Assembly (NCBI GenBank): GCA_012845835.1
Contig: JABAKD010000023.1
Span: 3,374,697-3,438,696, forward strand
Length of the DNA stretch: 64,000 nucleotides
Reading direction: 5' to 3'
Source: Undaria pinnatifida
Lineage: Eukaryota; Sar; Phaeophyceae; Laminariales; Alariaceae
Within the stretch, counting starts at the first letter, position 1, and every line of letters starts with the position of its first letter. A model generated the notes under the pieces. The model was not told where the DNA came from and searched no databases. It was given only the letters and a program-made list of their open reading frames with translations. The position numbers and the translations under genes are program-made. Positions 1 to 11,766 of this stretch are shown here, piece by piece.

Positions 1-546
1 CTGGGGTATACATACTGCGAGGACATGGCGCAACTTTCAAATTCAAACACAAGGCAAAAAGTTCGCGCGGGTACGCGAAACACGCAGAGAGCCTAACTTG
101 ACCGGCAGTGACGGCAATCTTCGCAACGCCACGCTAGAACAGATTTGACATGGGCCGCTGCACACATGAGACACACCTCCTTTGCGGACGGGAAAGCAAT
201 GCGCCGCGGAGATCTTTGGCGGCTGGCGCGGGTGCCTGTGCTGCCTGTGCTGGGGCTGCTGCTGCTGTGGTGACGGCACCACGAAGGGAGCTCGTTCTGG
301 ACGATTTTTCCATCTCCGGCTCCACGACTTGGATATGGAAGGGTCAGTGATGTGCAGACTACGTGCTGCTGTCTGCGGTGGTGTCGGCGTGCCTACAGGG
401 CGCGACATCCAGCCTTCTTTGCGACCTCAAAGAGAGGTGCATGCTGTGTCCGATAAGCATAAACCAGAGGGTGGAAACCCGGGGATGGAGCTCTTTTGTC
501 CCCTGTGTGTCAAAAAAATGACACCCACATGTGTGTCATTATCACT
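1..546. other. left-edge segment outside recognised palindrome
   Basis: I see no supported gene here. It lies left of the last position I could match to the right arm (about 547 against 43,590). A short reading from 150 begins MGRCTHET, which resembles the MGRCxHDT start of the EsV-1-7 genes in this window. Around 395-475 a stretch reads like half an EsV-1-7 unit (PSL...VSDKHKPEG). No frame keeps the cysteine spacing, so at most this is a decayed relative. Confidence 0.3.
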
Positions 547-640
547 CCCCCGCTCCATTGGCCTATCAGGTATCCTCGAGCCTGGTATCTAGGTCAGTTG
601 CGTGAGTTCAAACCCCCCCGAGTGCATACTGGTACAAATG
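547..640 (+). repeat. possible tRNA-derived SINE head at outer end of left arm
   Basis: A B-box-like GAGTTCAAACC lies at about 605-615, and an A-box-like stretch lies some 45-50 bases upstream. The same segment ends the right arm. I could not fold a full cloverleaf, so it is at most a degenerate tRNA-like promoter head. Confidence 0.3.
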
Positions 641-1991
641 CGTGGGGACTTTTTCTTGTTGTGCACAATTTGACTTGCGGAAAGCGCGAGAGCTTGAGTT
701 AGCAACACTCGATGAAAAATCGACGAGCAATGGAATTGCTGAACCTTATGCGCGAAAAAAATTGAAGGAATGGACCGCGGGGAAGAAGGGACGACACCTG
801 TGACCTCGGTTTGTCCAGAAGCTGGAAGGTAAACGTGTGCAAAAAAAAACAAAAAAATAAATTAAATCAAAAAGGAACACACCAACATGTCAAGAGCAGG
901 CTGCTGCGAGTTAAACCGGTGCTGCAGCGTTTCTCTTCGCATACGGCAAGCGCTGCTTAAACCCTGCTTCTTGTCTTGCTAGAGGCAACTGCCGAGCTGC
1001 TCCACCTTTGTGCTGCTCCACACGGCCTTGGGATGAATTTTCGCGGGATGAATGGTTTTCGTGGAGAATGTAGAGGCGGAATAATCGCGGAATAGTAGGG
1101 GACTGATCTCAGCAGCATCATCTGGCAGCTGGACGTCAGCTGCATCTCCTTTCACCTCCTTTTTGGTCCAGACACTGGGCCCCGCTCAAAACCTACAAGG
1201 CTTTTGCTTCGGGGTGCATCCGATACTCAGGGCTCCACTTCTAGGTCTCGCGGGCTTTCATCTGTGTTGGCGTGCCAAGGCAAAACCACCGGTAGTTCAT
1301 CCTTCGGGTGTATATCAATCACTCTTTCGTGTCGGTATACCTAAGCCGCGAGGTGAGGCTCGTCGTGACAGCGTTATCCACCATAATTTTGGGTAGACAG
1401 CAGCAGCATGACATTATCACAAGATTTTTATTCCATTGCCTCAGACGACAGTCTTCTTCGATCTTGGCCCTGCCTTCGTCTATCCGCTCTGCTTGGGCAA
1501 CCGGAGCCGCCTTCCGCTTCACCGCAGTTCTGCTTTAATATATAGACGAGACTAAGCATGGAACTCGGGGAAGTCACCCGTGCTTTCAGTACTCGTAGTT
1601 AGTGGTAATGAGGGGCCACGGCCTCAATACCTGCAGTAGTCATGAAATCTGGGATGCATCATACATTGAGTTCTTGGAATGTACATGACTGCTTCTGGTA
1701 TCCCGATAAAAAAGGCCATGATGAGCTAGAGATGTTGCTGTTCTCGACGCGCTCGTGGGCTTGCTTGTGGACATAGGTACTCACACAGCAGCTGCTTAGG
1801 AATTTAGTTCTCCCGTTTTTTTTGCGTTGAACTGTCGACAGCACGATCATAATCGATCTTCGGTATTGTGGTATTCAAAAAGATTGTGTTCTGTAGGGTA
1901 CGTACGAACCGTACGAGGTATTTCACCCCGAGTATTACGCTACTGAGAACTTCTGTATGTTCTGTAGGGCATTCATACCCGTAAGCAAAAC
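641..1991. other. left-arm sequence without supported gene
   Basis: No coding region is supported. It is homologous to 42,020-43,490 of the right arm. At 1,720-1,800 lies a short segment found again near 42,110-42,170 and 33,655-33,730 (CAAGCAAGCCCAC core), so this piece exists in at least three copies. Minisatellite-like sequence of the GGAACTTCTG type begins around 1,900. Confidence 0.6.
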
Positions 1992-2241
1992 GAGCCATCC
2001 CACGATAAGGTTGCAGCAGAAAGTCCCTAGGCTCCTCACGTGAGGAACTCAATATTTCACCTGAAAAATGACTTCGAAGGCATTCGTTCGCACAACCCGA
2101 CCAAAGCTTCAATGCCTTAGTCCATAAATATAATGTATGTTCGTGAAATTACTTCATTGACCGGCAGTTCGTCACATGAGGAACTCAATCGCCCAGGGAC
2201 GTTTTGGCGCAAAAACTGCAACCCCTACCGTGGGATAACGC
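1992..2241 (+). mobile_element. MITE with GAGYCATCCCACGA ends, left-arm copy
   Basis: This 250-bp non-coding element starts GAGCCATCCCACGA and ends in the inverted sequence (CCGTGGGATAACGC, slightly decayed). Inner parts of the ends share a GAGGAACTCAAT box. It is closely related to the copy at 59,726-59,972 in the opposite orientation. It sits inside GGAACTTCTG minisatellite sequence; the mirrored site near 41,900-41,930 in the right arm lacks it, so it inserted after the arms formed or was lost from one. No transposase is present, as expected of a non-autonomous DNA transposon. Superfamily is not assigned. Confidence 0.75.
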
Positions 2242-2565
2242 ACCCGGAACTTCTGGAAGTTTTGTACGACATTCATGCCTGTACCCGGAACTTCTGAATG
2301 TTCTGTACGACCGTGGCCACAATACCTGGGGTACGGGTACAGCATGTTTTGTACCCGCTCGGAACTTCTGTGAGTTCCGTACGCCAGTGCCGCAATACCC
2401 GGAACTTCTAGAAGTTCTGTAAGACATCCGTACCCGTACCCGGAACTTCTGGACGTTCTGTAAGATCCTCATACCCTTACCTGAAAATCGTGTGACTCCT
2501 GTTAGACTGTGGCACAATTCCCGGCGTACGGGTATACCTTCGTTACAATACCCGGGGGGCTCTTC
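2242..2565 (+). repeat. minisatellite block A, left arm
   Basis: About seven degenerate units of roughly 40-50 bp built on ACCCGGAACTTCTGGAAGTTCTGTAAGAC-like sequence (written here in part: CGGAACTTCTGGAAGTTCTG), alternating with GTGCCACAATACCCGGGGTAC-like spacers. The mirrored block is 41,640-42,015. A related direct copy is 43,780-44,180. Confidence 0.8.
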
Positions 2566-3940
2566 ATGCATTCGGGTTTAATCCGAAGAATGCATTATAT
2601 TATGCATAAATTCGGATTTCGCCATGTTTTGTCAGTCCCACAAACCTACACAGAAAACAGCAAGCAGTGTGTATCATACAACAAGAGCCACCTGTTGTTT
2701 ATATCGTAGTTCTGTCGTTTCTAAGGGCACGTGTTAACTTTTTTCACGAAGGACACTTTTGAATAAATATTATTCTCTTTTACGAGTCTAATTCAATTCG
2801 ATTCGATTTGATCGAAACAACGATTTTTGTTACTCCTACTGCTGTATCGGGAAACCACAAATTGCGTATTATTGTCATTTTTTTTTTTTCTTTCCTGGTC
2901 GCAATAATGCAAATCTCGCTATCACATCATCGGAAGTCTTGAACTATAACTATGATTCTCTGTGTCTTCGGTGGCTTTTCTTTCTTTGTCGTGTCACTTG
3001 GCTCATCGATCTAGCTAGTGGTACAATTGGGCTTGCGACCGCCATTATTTGATCTATTGTTGGCGCCACAGCCGAGGTCCGCTACGATAAGGACTGTGTT
3101 ACAGAAGAACAACAAGAGTACTCGTAGTAGTAGACGTATGTTATTTCCTTCGCGTGCAGTGTTGAGAAATTGGTGACATTAGCCTATACTCATTATCAAT
3201 GTTTAGTAACGAATGTACAATAACATGGCTGGAGTTCCACAGTAGTAGCGCGTAGCCTACAGAGTTGCTCGTCCGTGTAACAATGCCATCTATAATACTG
3301 TACCCGTAGCGGTTAGAGACACTGCTATGTCCGTCGTCATTGAGTGTCGGCTAATCCTACCAGATACCAGCTACAAGGTTGTGCTGCACAAACACAGCAG
3401 TGGTGTAGTGGCTGCTGTTCACTCAAGAAATTGGGTTCCCTGTACTCGTAGTTCGCCTTCTTGAATGAGGGTTCTCGGTAGATCGTGTTTTGGGAATATT
3501 CGAGGGTTTTCTGACAGTCATGCAACGGTCTATAGGCTTCTGGAGCATGGCTGACATCTAGACGTCGGTCGAAGAGTGTTTTAGACCTAGCGGCTTTTTC
3601 GACGTCGAGGAATCAGGTGGAGCCCCCCCTCTCTCCTCTCACTCTTTCTCAACCGCGTCTGAGCGGCTTCCCGTTCATCGGTCAGTATGTTTTAGTTGGG
3701 CCATCGAGCGCCCCTGTTCAACTGGAAATATGTGTATCTTCTACCAGGTACACCGTACGTGATGCTCGAGTTCGTCTCGCAACGACTGCGTGAGTAACGC
3801 CTGAAGACCGCCACCTGAAAGTGTACCAATTTTTTTTACGCAGTGTATGCTTTATCCCAATCGCAGTAATTTGAATTCGTTGACAACTAATTGTTTCTTT
3901 TTTTGTCAAGCTAATTTGTTTTTTTTCCCCAGTTTTGATG
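2566..3940. repeat. core between minisatellite blocks A and B, left arm
   Basis: No gene is seen. The segment recurs inverted at 38,600-39,650 and, in shortened form, directly at 44,200-44,870. Recognisable stations are a CGGGAAACCACRWATTGCG stretch near 2,848, a TCGGTGGCTTT stretch near 2,968, CACCACAGCCG-like sequence near 3,065 and a three-unit TAG tract near 3,127. It always lies between two blocks of the same minisatellite in the same orientation. Confidence 0.65.
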
Positions 3941-3949
3941 TGGGTATTT

Positions 3950-4425
3950 ACCCGTGAATTGCCCGTGCCAGGGACTTCTGTGAGTTATGAACGACATTCA
4001 TAACCGTACCCGAACATTCTATTTTCCTTTTGTTTGTAGGGTTCACACAAAACTATACCCGGGTTATTTACCCTAGGTATTACCCTACGAAGAACTTCTG
4101 TAACTTCTGTAGGACGCTTATCCCCGAACCCGAAACTTCTGGAAGTTCTGTGCGCCCGTGCCACAATACCCGGCAGTTTTGGGCATTTTGTGATACTCTC
4201 CCCACCATATCCGCAACTTCTAGAATTTCTGTGAGACTTCCATACCCGTATCCGGAACTTCCGTGAGTTCTGTAAGACCCGTGCCGCAATACCCGGGGTA
4301 CGGGTACAGCATGTTTTGTACCCTCCCGGAACTTCTGTGGTTCTGTTCGCCTATGCCACAATACCCGGAACTTCTGGAAGTTCTGTAAGGCCCCCATACC
4401 CTTATCCGGAATCCACCGACCCTGC
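3950..4425 (+). repeat. minisatellite block B, left arm
   Basis: Same unit family as block A (CGGAACTTCTGGAAGTTCTG core with CCGTGCCGCAATACCCGGGG spacers). Blocks A and B are in the same orientation and end alike (a run reading CATACCCTTAYC), so they frame the core like direct repeats. The mirrored copy is 38,330-38,640; the third copy is 44,880-45,450. Confidence 0.8.
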
Positions 4426-4499
4426 AGAACTTTAGCGTGTTATTTTTTTTGTTTCCTACGATCATCTACGCTGTTTGATATTTACGTTCTGAATTCAGA

Positions 4500-5560
4500 T
4501 AAAACAAGAAGTCGTCGATCAACCTCCTGAAAGTAGGTACTCGTACAGCAGCAACATGGATAGATTTCACAGAAAGAAAAAAGTCGTCTAACAACCTTCT
4601 GAAAATAGCTACTCCTCGTCCAGCAGAAGAAGGTGTAGAAACAGCGGTATTAACAGCTGTGGTCGGTGTCGCTGTGCGTGTGTCTCGTCGATTAACCTCC
4701 TGAAAGTTAATGTTCGTATACAGCAGCATGCTGCAGCATAGCAGATAGTTCTACCTTTTTTTTCGATTGAGTTGTTGAAGCCTGACAATCTGCACAAAAA
4801 CACGATCAGCATAGGAGAAAACCATACTGTACTCGTATAACGTAGCCCAGCAATGCCTGTTGAATCACAACATGCCGCAAACCCAGTAGTGTCTTCACAG
4901 GAAAATACAAAGTCGGTACCCGTACGACTGGTCATGCTGTACTTGTAGCAGCGGCAGCAATAAAATCGGCAGCAGCAGAGCGTAGGCGAAAGCAGGTGTA
5001 TGTAGCAGCGGTTTTAACAGCAGCACGGCACATGGGACCAGAGCCTGGTCTGTCTCGCTGTGCGTGCTTCTCGTCGATCAACCTCCTGGAAATAGGTCAC
5101 TCATACAGCAGCATGCTGCATAACAAAAACATGCTCTACTCGTACATATGTAACGTAGCCCAGCAATGCCTGTCAAGTCACAAAATGACCCACAACCGGT
5201 AGTTGGTGCCCGTGAAATCACGTTGCCGCACTTATCTCGCCGAATTCCTAACAGCTTACAGCGAAACTGGCACGGGAATAAATTGCCTGTCGTTTTTCCG
5301 TGCACAGGATGTGTCGAAACTGGCCTTGGTGCGGCGTACGATGAGTACGGTTGACGAACGTGGCCGAGGAACTTGGTACAAACATACAGGCTTCAACACA
5401 TACAGAGGAAGTAATTCGAGGCACCCTACCCTCGTATGCGATCCGATATGAAAAGGCTTTTTTTGTTCTTGGGAAACCAAGAAAACACGATTGAGTGCTG
5501 CGCGCTTCGTGGGCCTCATTTTTTTTTGTTTAACTAATACCCAAAAAGGATCGTAATCCC
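4500..5560 (-). repeat. module array with recurring CAGGAGGTTGATCGACGAG motif, left arm part 1
   Basis: A ~20-bp motif, read on the - strand as TTTTCAGGAGGTTGATCGAC and followed by GAGACACACGCACAGCG, occurs near 4,511, 4,583, 4,685 and 5,071. Between copies are longer shared blocks containing CACATGGGACCAGAG-like, GCAGCATGCTGC and CAGCAATGCCTGTCAA sequences. On the - strand the motif reads RRLIDETHAQR in several copies. I do not recognise a protein. The TTTTCAG before GAGG resembles a splice acceptor, which is only a resemblance. Confidence 0.6.
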
Positions 5561-6240
5561 TGCTTTAGACCCTCACTCTAACCGTGACCCGAGTCCCGAA
5601 CCCAACGCAACATATTCTACAATTGTGTGATTTCGAGGCGCGGCCTTTGCACGTCTTACAGTCCAGTTTGCAATGCTGGGTGAACACGGAAAACACAGGC
5701 GGAGACCGGCAACCGAAGCAACGACAAGTTAATGTGGTAGATGCGAACTGAAAAGCAACAACGGGAAGGAACGTCTCCGTTGTTTGTCACCTGGCATTTA
5801 CGTTTTTCTTCAGAGAAAATTTAAAATCGGTACTTTGTCCGACTGTTATAGTGCTGTGCTCGTAGCGAGGACAGCATTAGAATCACCAGCAGCGGCAGCA
5901 GCATCAGAAGCAAAATGTGCCGCAGCGGTAGTAACAACTGCACGGAAGACGAGACCCCACCCGTGTTATACTCTCTGCTGTGTCTCGTCTATCGACTCCT
6001 TGAAAATCGCTACTCGTACAGCATCACTAGTCTATAGCTGCCGATTTGTTTTGGGGTATTACTTGAAGGCGGTAATCTGCATGTCCGATCACCAAAACAC
6101 AACCGACATCGGAGTCACGTGCTCTTTATCACTTGCCACAACCGCGGTACCGTTACGTCTCACAAAAACACCACAACAGACAGTCCAAATCACTATTATA
6201 ACGGAGGACGATAGTAAATAGGACCAAATATTATTAGTAA
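5561..6240 (-). repeat. module array, left arm part 2 (partial unit)
   Basis: One further copy of the CAGGAGG-type motif lies near 5,983, preceded by a GCAGCAGCATCAGAAGC-like block. The counterpart in the right arm is 36,690-37,000. An open reading of 145 codons (5,784-6,221, +) crosses it but has no recognisable domain and is not kept in the other arm, so I do not call a gene. Confidence 0.5.
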
Positions 6241-8000
6241 AAATATATGAATATATAGGTTTTTGTATCCACCGTAGGTCCTATTTACTAGGGTCTCCCG
6301 TAAAACTATTTAGAGGAAAACTACGCTCTATTATGTTTTCTGACAAACCCAGGTCCTCTATCGTACGCGCAGTTGTGGTGGCGACACCGTAAAGGTGCCG
6401 CAGCAGAGTCAGCCTGCGGAAACACCACAAGTGTTAGCCGTAGCACTCCTAGAATGAACAGTAGTGGAGCAACAGTAGACTTCATTGCAGCAGAATGTTA
6501 TACATGTAGTTTACATGTACATGAGTCAGAAAGCAACTGTATCACGTATCACGTGCACAAACAAACATAGCCTGTATTCGGCCAACCTTTGCAAACGCAG
6601 CTGCTACCACGTAGGTATAAAAACGAGGTATAAAAACGACAACCCAAGCAATAACAGCATCATTATGCCACAAGGGCTTGCTCGGCCGAGGCGCCGTACA
6701 CATGTTGTACTACATGTGTCCTTTGTCGGGGTCGATCAACTATTGCATTGATTGTTTTTCCACGAACAAGACCAGGCCATAATATGGGCGTCTATGGTTT
6801 GGTTCACATATCTTCGTGAGTGTAAATAGTATGTTCTCAGCGAGACGGTGAATACATCAAACAAGGCCAAAAAACGGAGCAGATACTGCGAAAACACCGA
6901 GGTCGGTCGTGGCATTCACCGGCAAGGCTAACCCATTTTCTCCAACGAAACCCAACCACGCCTTCAGTGCGTAGCAATTTACCAGTAAATACGAAGATGC
7001 AGCTCCTCTCGTAAGGCACTCTCGTAATACAGCTCCTGGCGCTGTCGTGTTGGTGCTGTGCACTTGCGGGTCATATCTTCACCGTTGCACTCCAATTATC
7101 ATCAAGGTGGTTCCTTCGGTGGAAGGGTTTTTCCTTTCCTGGGATAGCGAAGTGCCACAATGAACGACCTACTGAGACGGGGACGTACGTTGAGCAGGCA
7201 CCTGACGCGCTGAATTTCAAAGAGTGACGCCCTTGCACGTCAAGAGGTATTGACACCAAGACGCAGTTCTGATCGTTGGACGAACTTTCTCACCGCTGTT
7301 TTTTTCTTTCTTGCGATGTTAGAAGTGCCAACCCCGGGGGGAAATATGTTGACGATGGTGCGATCGCTTTCCTCGTGCAAGCCCGAGTTCGCAACTCGCT
7401 AACAGCGCTAGCTTGACATGCCTTATTTATCCGGACGAAATAACGATGTTGGGGTGCTGCTGGATGACCACTTTCCGTGGTTTGTCTGTCAGTGCGTTTG
7501 AGTGAGAGCCCGTGATGTGATCGGCAAGCAACTCAGATACCGTGGGACTGTCCCGCATAGTTTAAAAAATAGCACAGCCGTAGTTTGATGATTTGTGGTA
7601 AGAAGACACTGTCCTTACCAAATCACGAATTTCGAAAACCACCGTCCACACCGCGGCTGGTGTTGATATGAGGCAGAATGCCTGCTTTTGGTCCGCTTTT
7701 CTCTGTTGTCGTTACAACACGTAGAAAATGTCACACTAATTTGTACCCGGAAATATGGCTCGAGACGCATGCATTCGCTCATCTGCTGCCTTCGAGACTA
7801 AAAATTCCTCACGTTAAGGTTCGACTAGCTCCACTCAATCGTACCGAGTGCTTCTGAGCAATGCAAGAGCGCCTGTGCGTATTGGACGGCGTGGACGTTG
7901 TGTGTAGCTCCAGCACTCGTAAGCCACTTATATTCCGACGATGGCTAGATATGATGAAGATAATCCGATAGAGGCCACATGGGGATGCGTTTAACATTCC
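6241..8000. other. left-arm sequence without supported gene
   Basis: No coding region is supported. The stretch is homologous to 34,640-36,560 in the right arm. Near 6,988 it preserves the empty site of the short element found at 35,675-35,848: TTTACCAG is followed directly by sequence that in the right arm lies beyond the insertion. Confidence 0.6.
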
Positions 8001-8640
8001 ACGCTCTTGATTGGTTACCGAACCAACTCGAACCACGATAGGAAGAGGTGCTGTACTCATGGCAGAGGCGGGTCAGGAATCAGCAGCAGTGCAACAGAAG
8101 CAGAGGCAGGTGTATGTAGCAGCGGAAGTAACAGCGGCACGCCACATGGGACCAGAGTCGGGTCAGTGTCGTTGTGCGTGTGTCTCGTCGGTCAACCTCC
8201 TGAACATAGGATCACCATACTGCACCAAAGAAATACTTTACTCGTAAAAAACGTAGCCCAGCAATGCCTGTCAAATCACAAAATGCCGCACGCCCAGTAG
8301 TTGGTGCCTGTGAAATCACACGTCGCCGCACTTTTCTCGACAAAGTCTCAACGACTTACAGCGAAACTAGCACAAGAAAAGTTGTCTGTCATTTGCGCGT
8401 GCACAGGACCGGTCGGAACTGGCCTTGGTGTCGTGTACGCCGAGTGCGGTGGGCGAGCGCGGCCGAAGAACTTGATACAAACAAACATACACATAAAAAT
8501 AATGTAATTCGAGACGCGCTACCTCCTTATGCGATCCGACACGAAAAGTTGTTTTTTTTCTTGGGAAACCAAGAAGAAACGCTCAGCGACGCGCGTTTCG
8601 CGCGCGTCATTATGAGTTGTTGTTTGTTTGAGTCACCCCG
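8001..8640 (-). repeat. module array, left arm part 3
   Basis: This is a second long copy of the module seen at 4,975-5,500, in the same orientation. Shared stretches include CACATGGGACCAGAG, the motif near 8,183, GTAGCCCAGCAATGCCTGTCA near 8,252 and TTACAGCGAAACT near 8,355. The right-arm partner is 32,600-33,110. Confidence 0.65.
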
Positions 8641-11600
8641 ATGCATGTGTGCAGGAAGGTTTCGGATCTCACAACGAACTGGGCTCAATGTGACACCAGA
8701 AGCCCCAGTTCAAATGCATTCGCTCTAGCAATTCAATGAACACTTCAATGCGCTAGTCGCCAGAACAAGTTAACCCGTATCGGGAGAACGGGTAGTTCCT
8801 GTTTTGATAAGGCAGATCGGTAAGAAATGTGCACTGTTACCTACAACCCTTACCATCTGATTGCTCAGGTCGCCTGGTGACTCAGACGTGGCTCCATCGA
8901 TGTCTTGTGAGCTTGAATTAGTTCCAAAACGATCCGATCGTGAGTCGGCGCAAAAGCCGCTCGAAGGAACGTGCGAATCGTATGTCATCTTCACCAAAAC
9001 CGAAAGCTCGATACCCGTGTCAGCTCTCTACATGCGAGATGCAAGTGTTTACGTCGAAATGCAAGTGTTTACGTCGAAGACCCCTCCTCTTTTTCGCAGG
9101 CACATTCGCGCGCGGCCTTAAATGAGAATGTGTTTCGGGTTGTGGATGCATCGTTGCGTACTGCGCTCGCGAGGTACTTTCGTTTGCGTTCGTGCCTTTG
9201 TTGTACGTACCTGCCTATTACCACGCGGTCAATTCGGGAACTCCTCTCCCTTGTCGCCGTGTGCTGGAATTCACAGTGGGAGTGCGTTATCCTGCATCTG
9301 CTACGAGCGGAGGCAGGTTCGACATGGCTGGTGGTCGACCAATAGTAGAAATGCAGGAGAAGTTCCTGCGGTCAAAACATGATCATTGAATATCACACCC
9401 AAAGCATGACTTCGGAGGCATTCGTTCGTGCAACCCGACCGACATGCTCATGCCCTAATCCCAAGCATTCAAAGGAATGGTGAAGTTTCACTAGTAAACG
9501 ATAGTTCCACACTTGCTCCGTCATCTGTTGAGAAACGTTTGACCCCAAGAGTGAATAAGCAACCGTAAGGATAACCCTTCTGCAACGTTGCTTTATTTAC
9601 ACGCGTATGGACATTGCTTCGCTTTTTGCTGCTGCTTTTTATGCCCACCTTTCCGTGTCGAGCTGCGTCGGGGATTTGTGAGCGTGTGTGCTAACGACGC
9701 ATTGTATTGGTAGTGGCAGCACCGACCTGACCCAAACTAGGGTTTTCGCGCCGAGCTGTTTCAGAACGCCGCAGCGAGTAAACCCGTATTTTCAAACGCG
9801 ACATTAATGGCATGTACGTATTCAGCACTCACATACACGCCGCTAATGACGGCATCAGTGGAAGCACTGATAGCACCACACCTACCAAGTTTAACCTTAC
9901 ATATTGGGTCCAGGGTGTACTAAAATTGTGCACAAATGTCCCTGTTGTACCCAATGTGGCACGCACACAGCACCTGGTCCATTACTTGGATTTTATCGTG
10001 TACCTTGCATAAAAGTAGCCGTTCTCTTTTGTGCGAAAAACAAGCACGGCTAGCAAGTAAGTCCCTAACGCAGTCCAGAGGTTTGACCCAAACACCACGA
10101 TATTTGTAGTTCCTATTGCTCGGCTTTCCACGTCACTCAATGTTTGTGATTGGGTATAGTGTGCTTTAGTTCTCTTCATGACTACCGAGTTCTGTGATTC
10201 TTCAGTACCAGATGTAATTTCCATCACCTGATGTGTTTTAGCTTTTATGATCTCGTCCATCTAGCATAGCCCGGAATTTCAAAAACTAACACAATTCGAT
10301 TAACACGCCGTTGATTGCGGTTCCACATCAAATACCAAGATCCGGGCCAACGATGTGTCGAATCTATGGCAGGGAGTCAACGTGGTCAGTTGTTGAGCGC
10401 AACTCTAGCTGTTGTAGTTCTTCGCGGAAGCAACGACAATATCCAATATCAATATTTTTTTTTCCGTTGTGACACCACGTACACGACATATCAATGTGTT
10501 TGACTCGAGGATATCTTGCATATTTCGGATGGCATGACATGAACAACTGTCTTTTACGCCTAGCACACTAAGCGGTGTCTAGTGCGGAACTATGTTTTTT
10601 TTTCGGACAAAGTGCCGCGTGCTACGATGGAGGTGGCGCTTTTCACCTATAATGGGTTATATGCTCTTTTGTACCATAAAATCGTCCGAGACCGGTAACC
10701 TTTGCCGTGGATGTTTTCAACCAGAAGCTCTTTTTTTTTGCTGCGATTCAGTTTGTTGGAGCTCCCGAACGTGAGAAACTTTAGCAAAAAATGTGGTGCA
10801 CCCTCTATCGTAGCACGCGTCAACAGGCCATCGCTTGCGGGATGCCGGAAAGGATTTTCTGTATGGAGGAGTACGGCGCCGCTAGTAATTTGCGATATTT
10901 TTGAGCGGTAATTTGTTGAAAGATGCCAGCCACAAGCGTTACACGGACGGCATACATTTATCCTGTTTTCGCTAATATTCAAAGTACAACCGCCATCTCA
11001 CATTTTTCCAAGCTCTTTCAAGCAAAACGGCGGAAACGCTCTCCCACACGAATGCCGCTTTGCAAAATCTAGGTTTATGGTATGAATTGGTAATATACTG
11101 ACCCCCATGATGAACCGCAGAAAGTGACTTTTTTTTTTCAACGGCCTCGGGGTGCTCCTATGAGCGAGGTTCGTACCCACCAGGTTGGCAGACCTTCGAT
11201 TTTTTCGAAAGTGTTGACTCGTTTTGCAAGAGCGCGCAAAATATTATGAGCCGCGTTGGGCACGAACCAGGTGGAGGTGTTTTGAAGTATCTATGTAGAT
11301 TTTGTCCCGCAAATATGTAAATGCCTTGCCCATGCGCAACAGCAAACATAACCCAGCTACGAAAATAGATTCTACGCCAAAACCTAGTTTTTTGAAGACA
11401 ATAACGAATGTTACTCGTTGTTGCGCACAAATGCTCCAAACGTCAGCACCGTTTTCGAGAGACAGACCCAAGCTTACTCGCAAATTGTGCATGCCCATCC
11501 CGAGGCTTGACCTCCGTGTGTATTTCTTTCTCTTCGCCGAAAACGTTCAGTCTGAGGTCTTTCGAACAGAGTTTTCGAATATATCCGAACGAAAAAGTCT

Positions 11601-11766
11601 TAGGAAAAAATTTGGTAAAAGGTGAGGTGTTCGCAACATGACATACATGGGGTTTGCAAGTTCAACTTTCTGAATTCATCAAAACGGCGGGGACATTCGC
11701 CGAGGAATGCAATTCCTCCTTTTTGCTAAAACCAGCCTGTACCCGCATGGCTTCAACGCAGTTTGA
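8641..11766. other. left-arm sequence without supported gene
   Basis: I find no gene here. It is homologous to 29,190-32,600 in the right arm. At 9,395-9,480 lies a piece of the MITE interior (CTTCGGAGGCATTCGTTCG...CAACCCGACC). Two tandem 18-bp units reading CAAGTGTTTACGTCGAA lie at 9,042-9,078. Confidence 0.6.
9395..9480 (+). mobile_element. fragment of the GAGYCATCCCACGA MITE, left arm
   Basis: The central MITE sequence (TGACTTCGRAGGCATTCGTTCG, CAACCCGACC, then CTAATCC) is present without either terminal inverted repeat. The mirrored piece is 31,655-31,735, so this fragment predates the arm duplication, unlike the full copy at 1,992. Confidence 0.6.

Noticed and set aside
2242-2565. CRISPR-like array
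   Set aside because: Units and spacers are both degenerate and related to each other. The sequence is eukaryotic with no cas genes.
2242-4425. Heat-shock elements in the GGAACTTCTGGAAGTTC minisatellite
   Set aside because: The canonical element needs GAANNTTC spacing. Here GAA and TTC are one base apart, and the units are tandem repeats without genes nearby.
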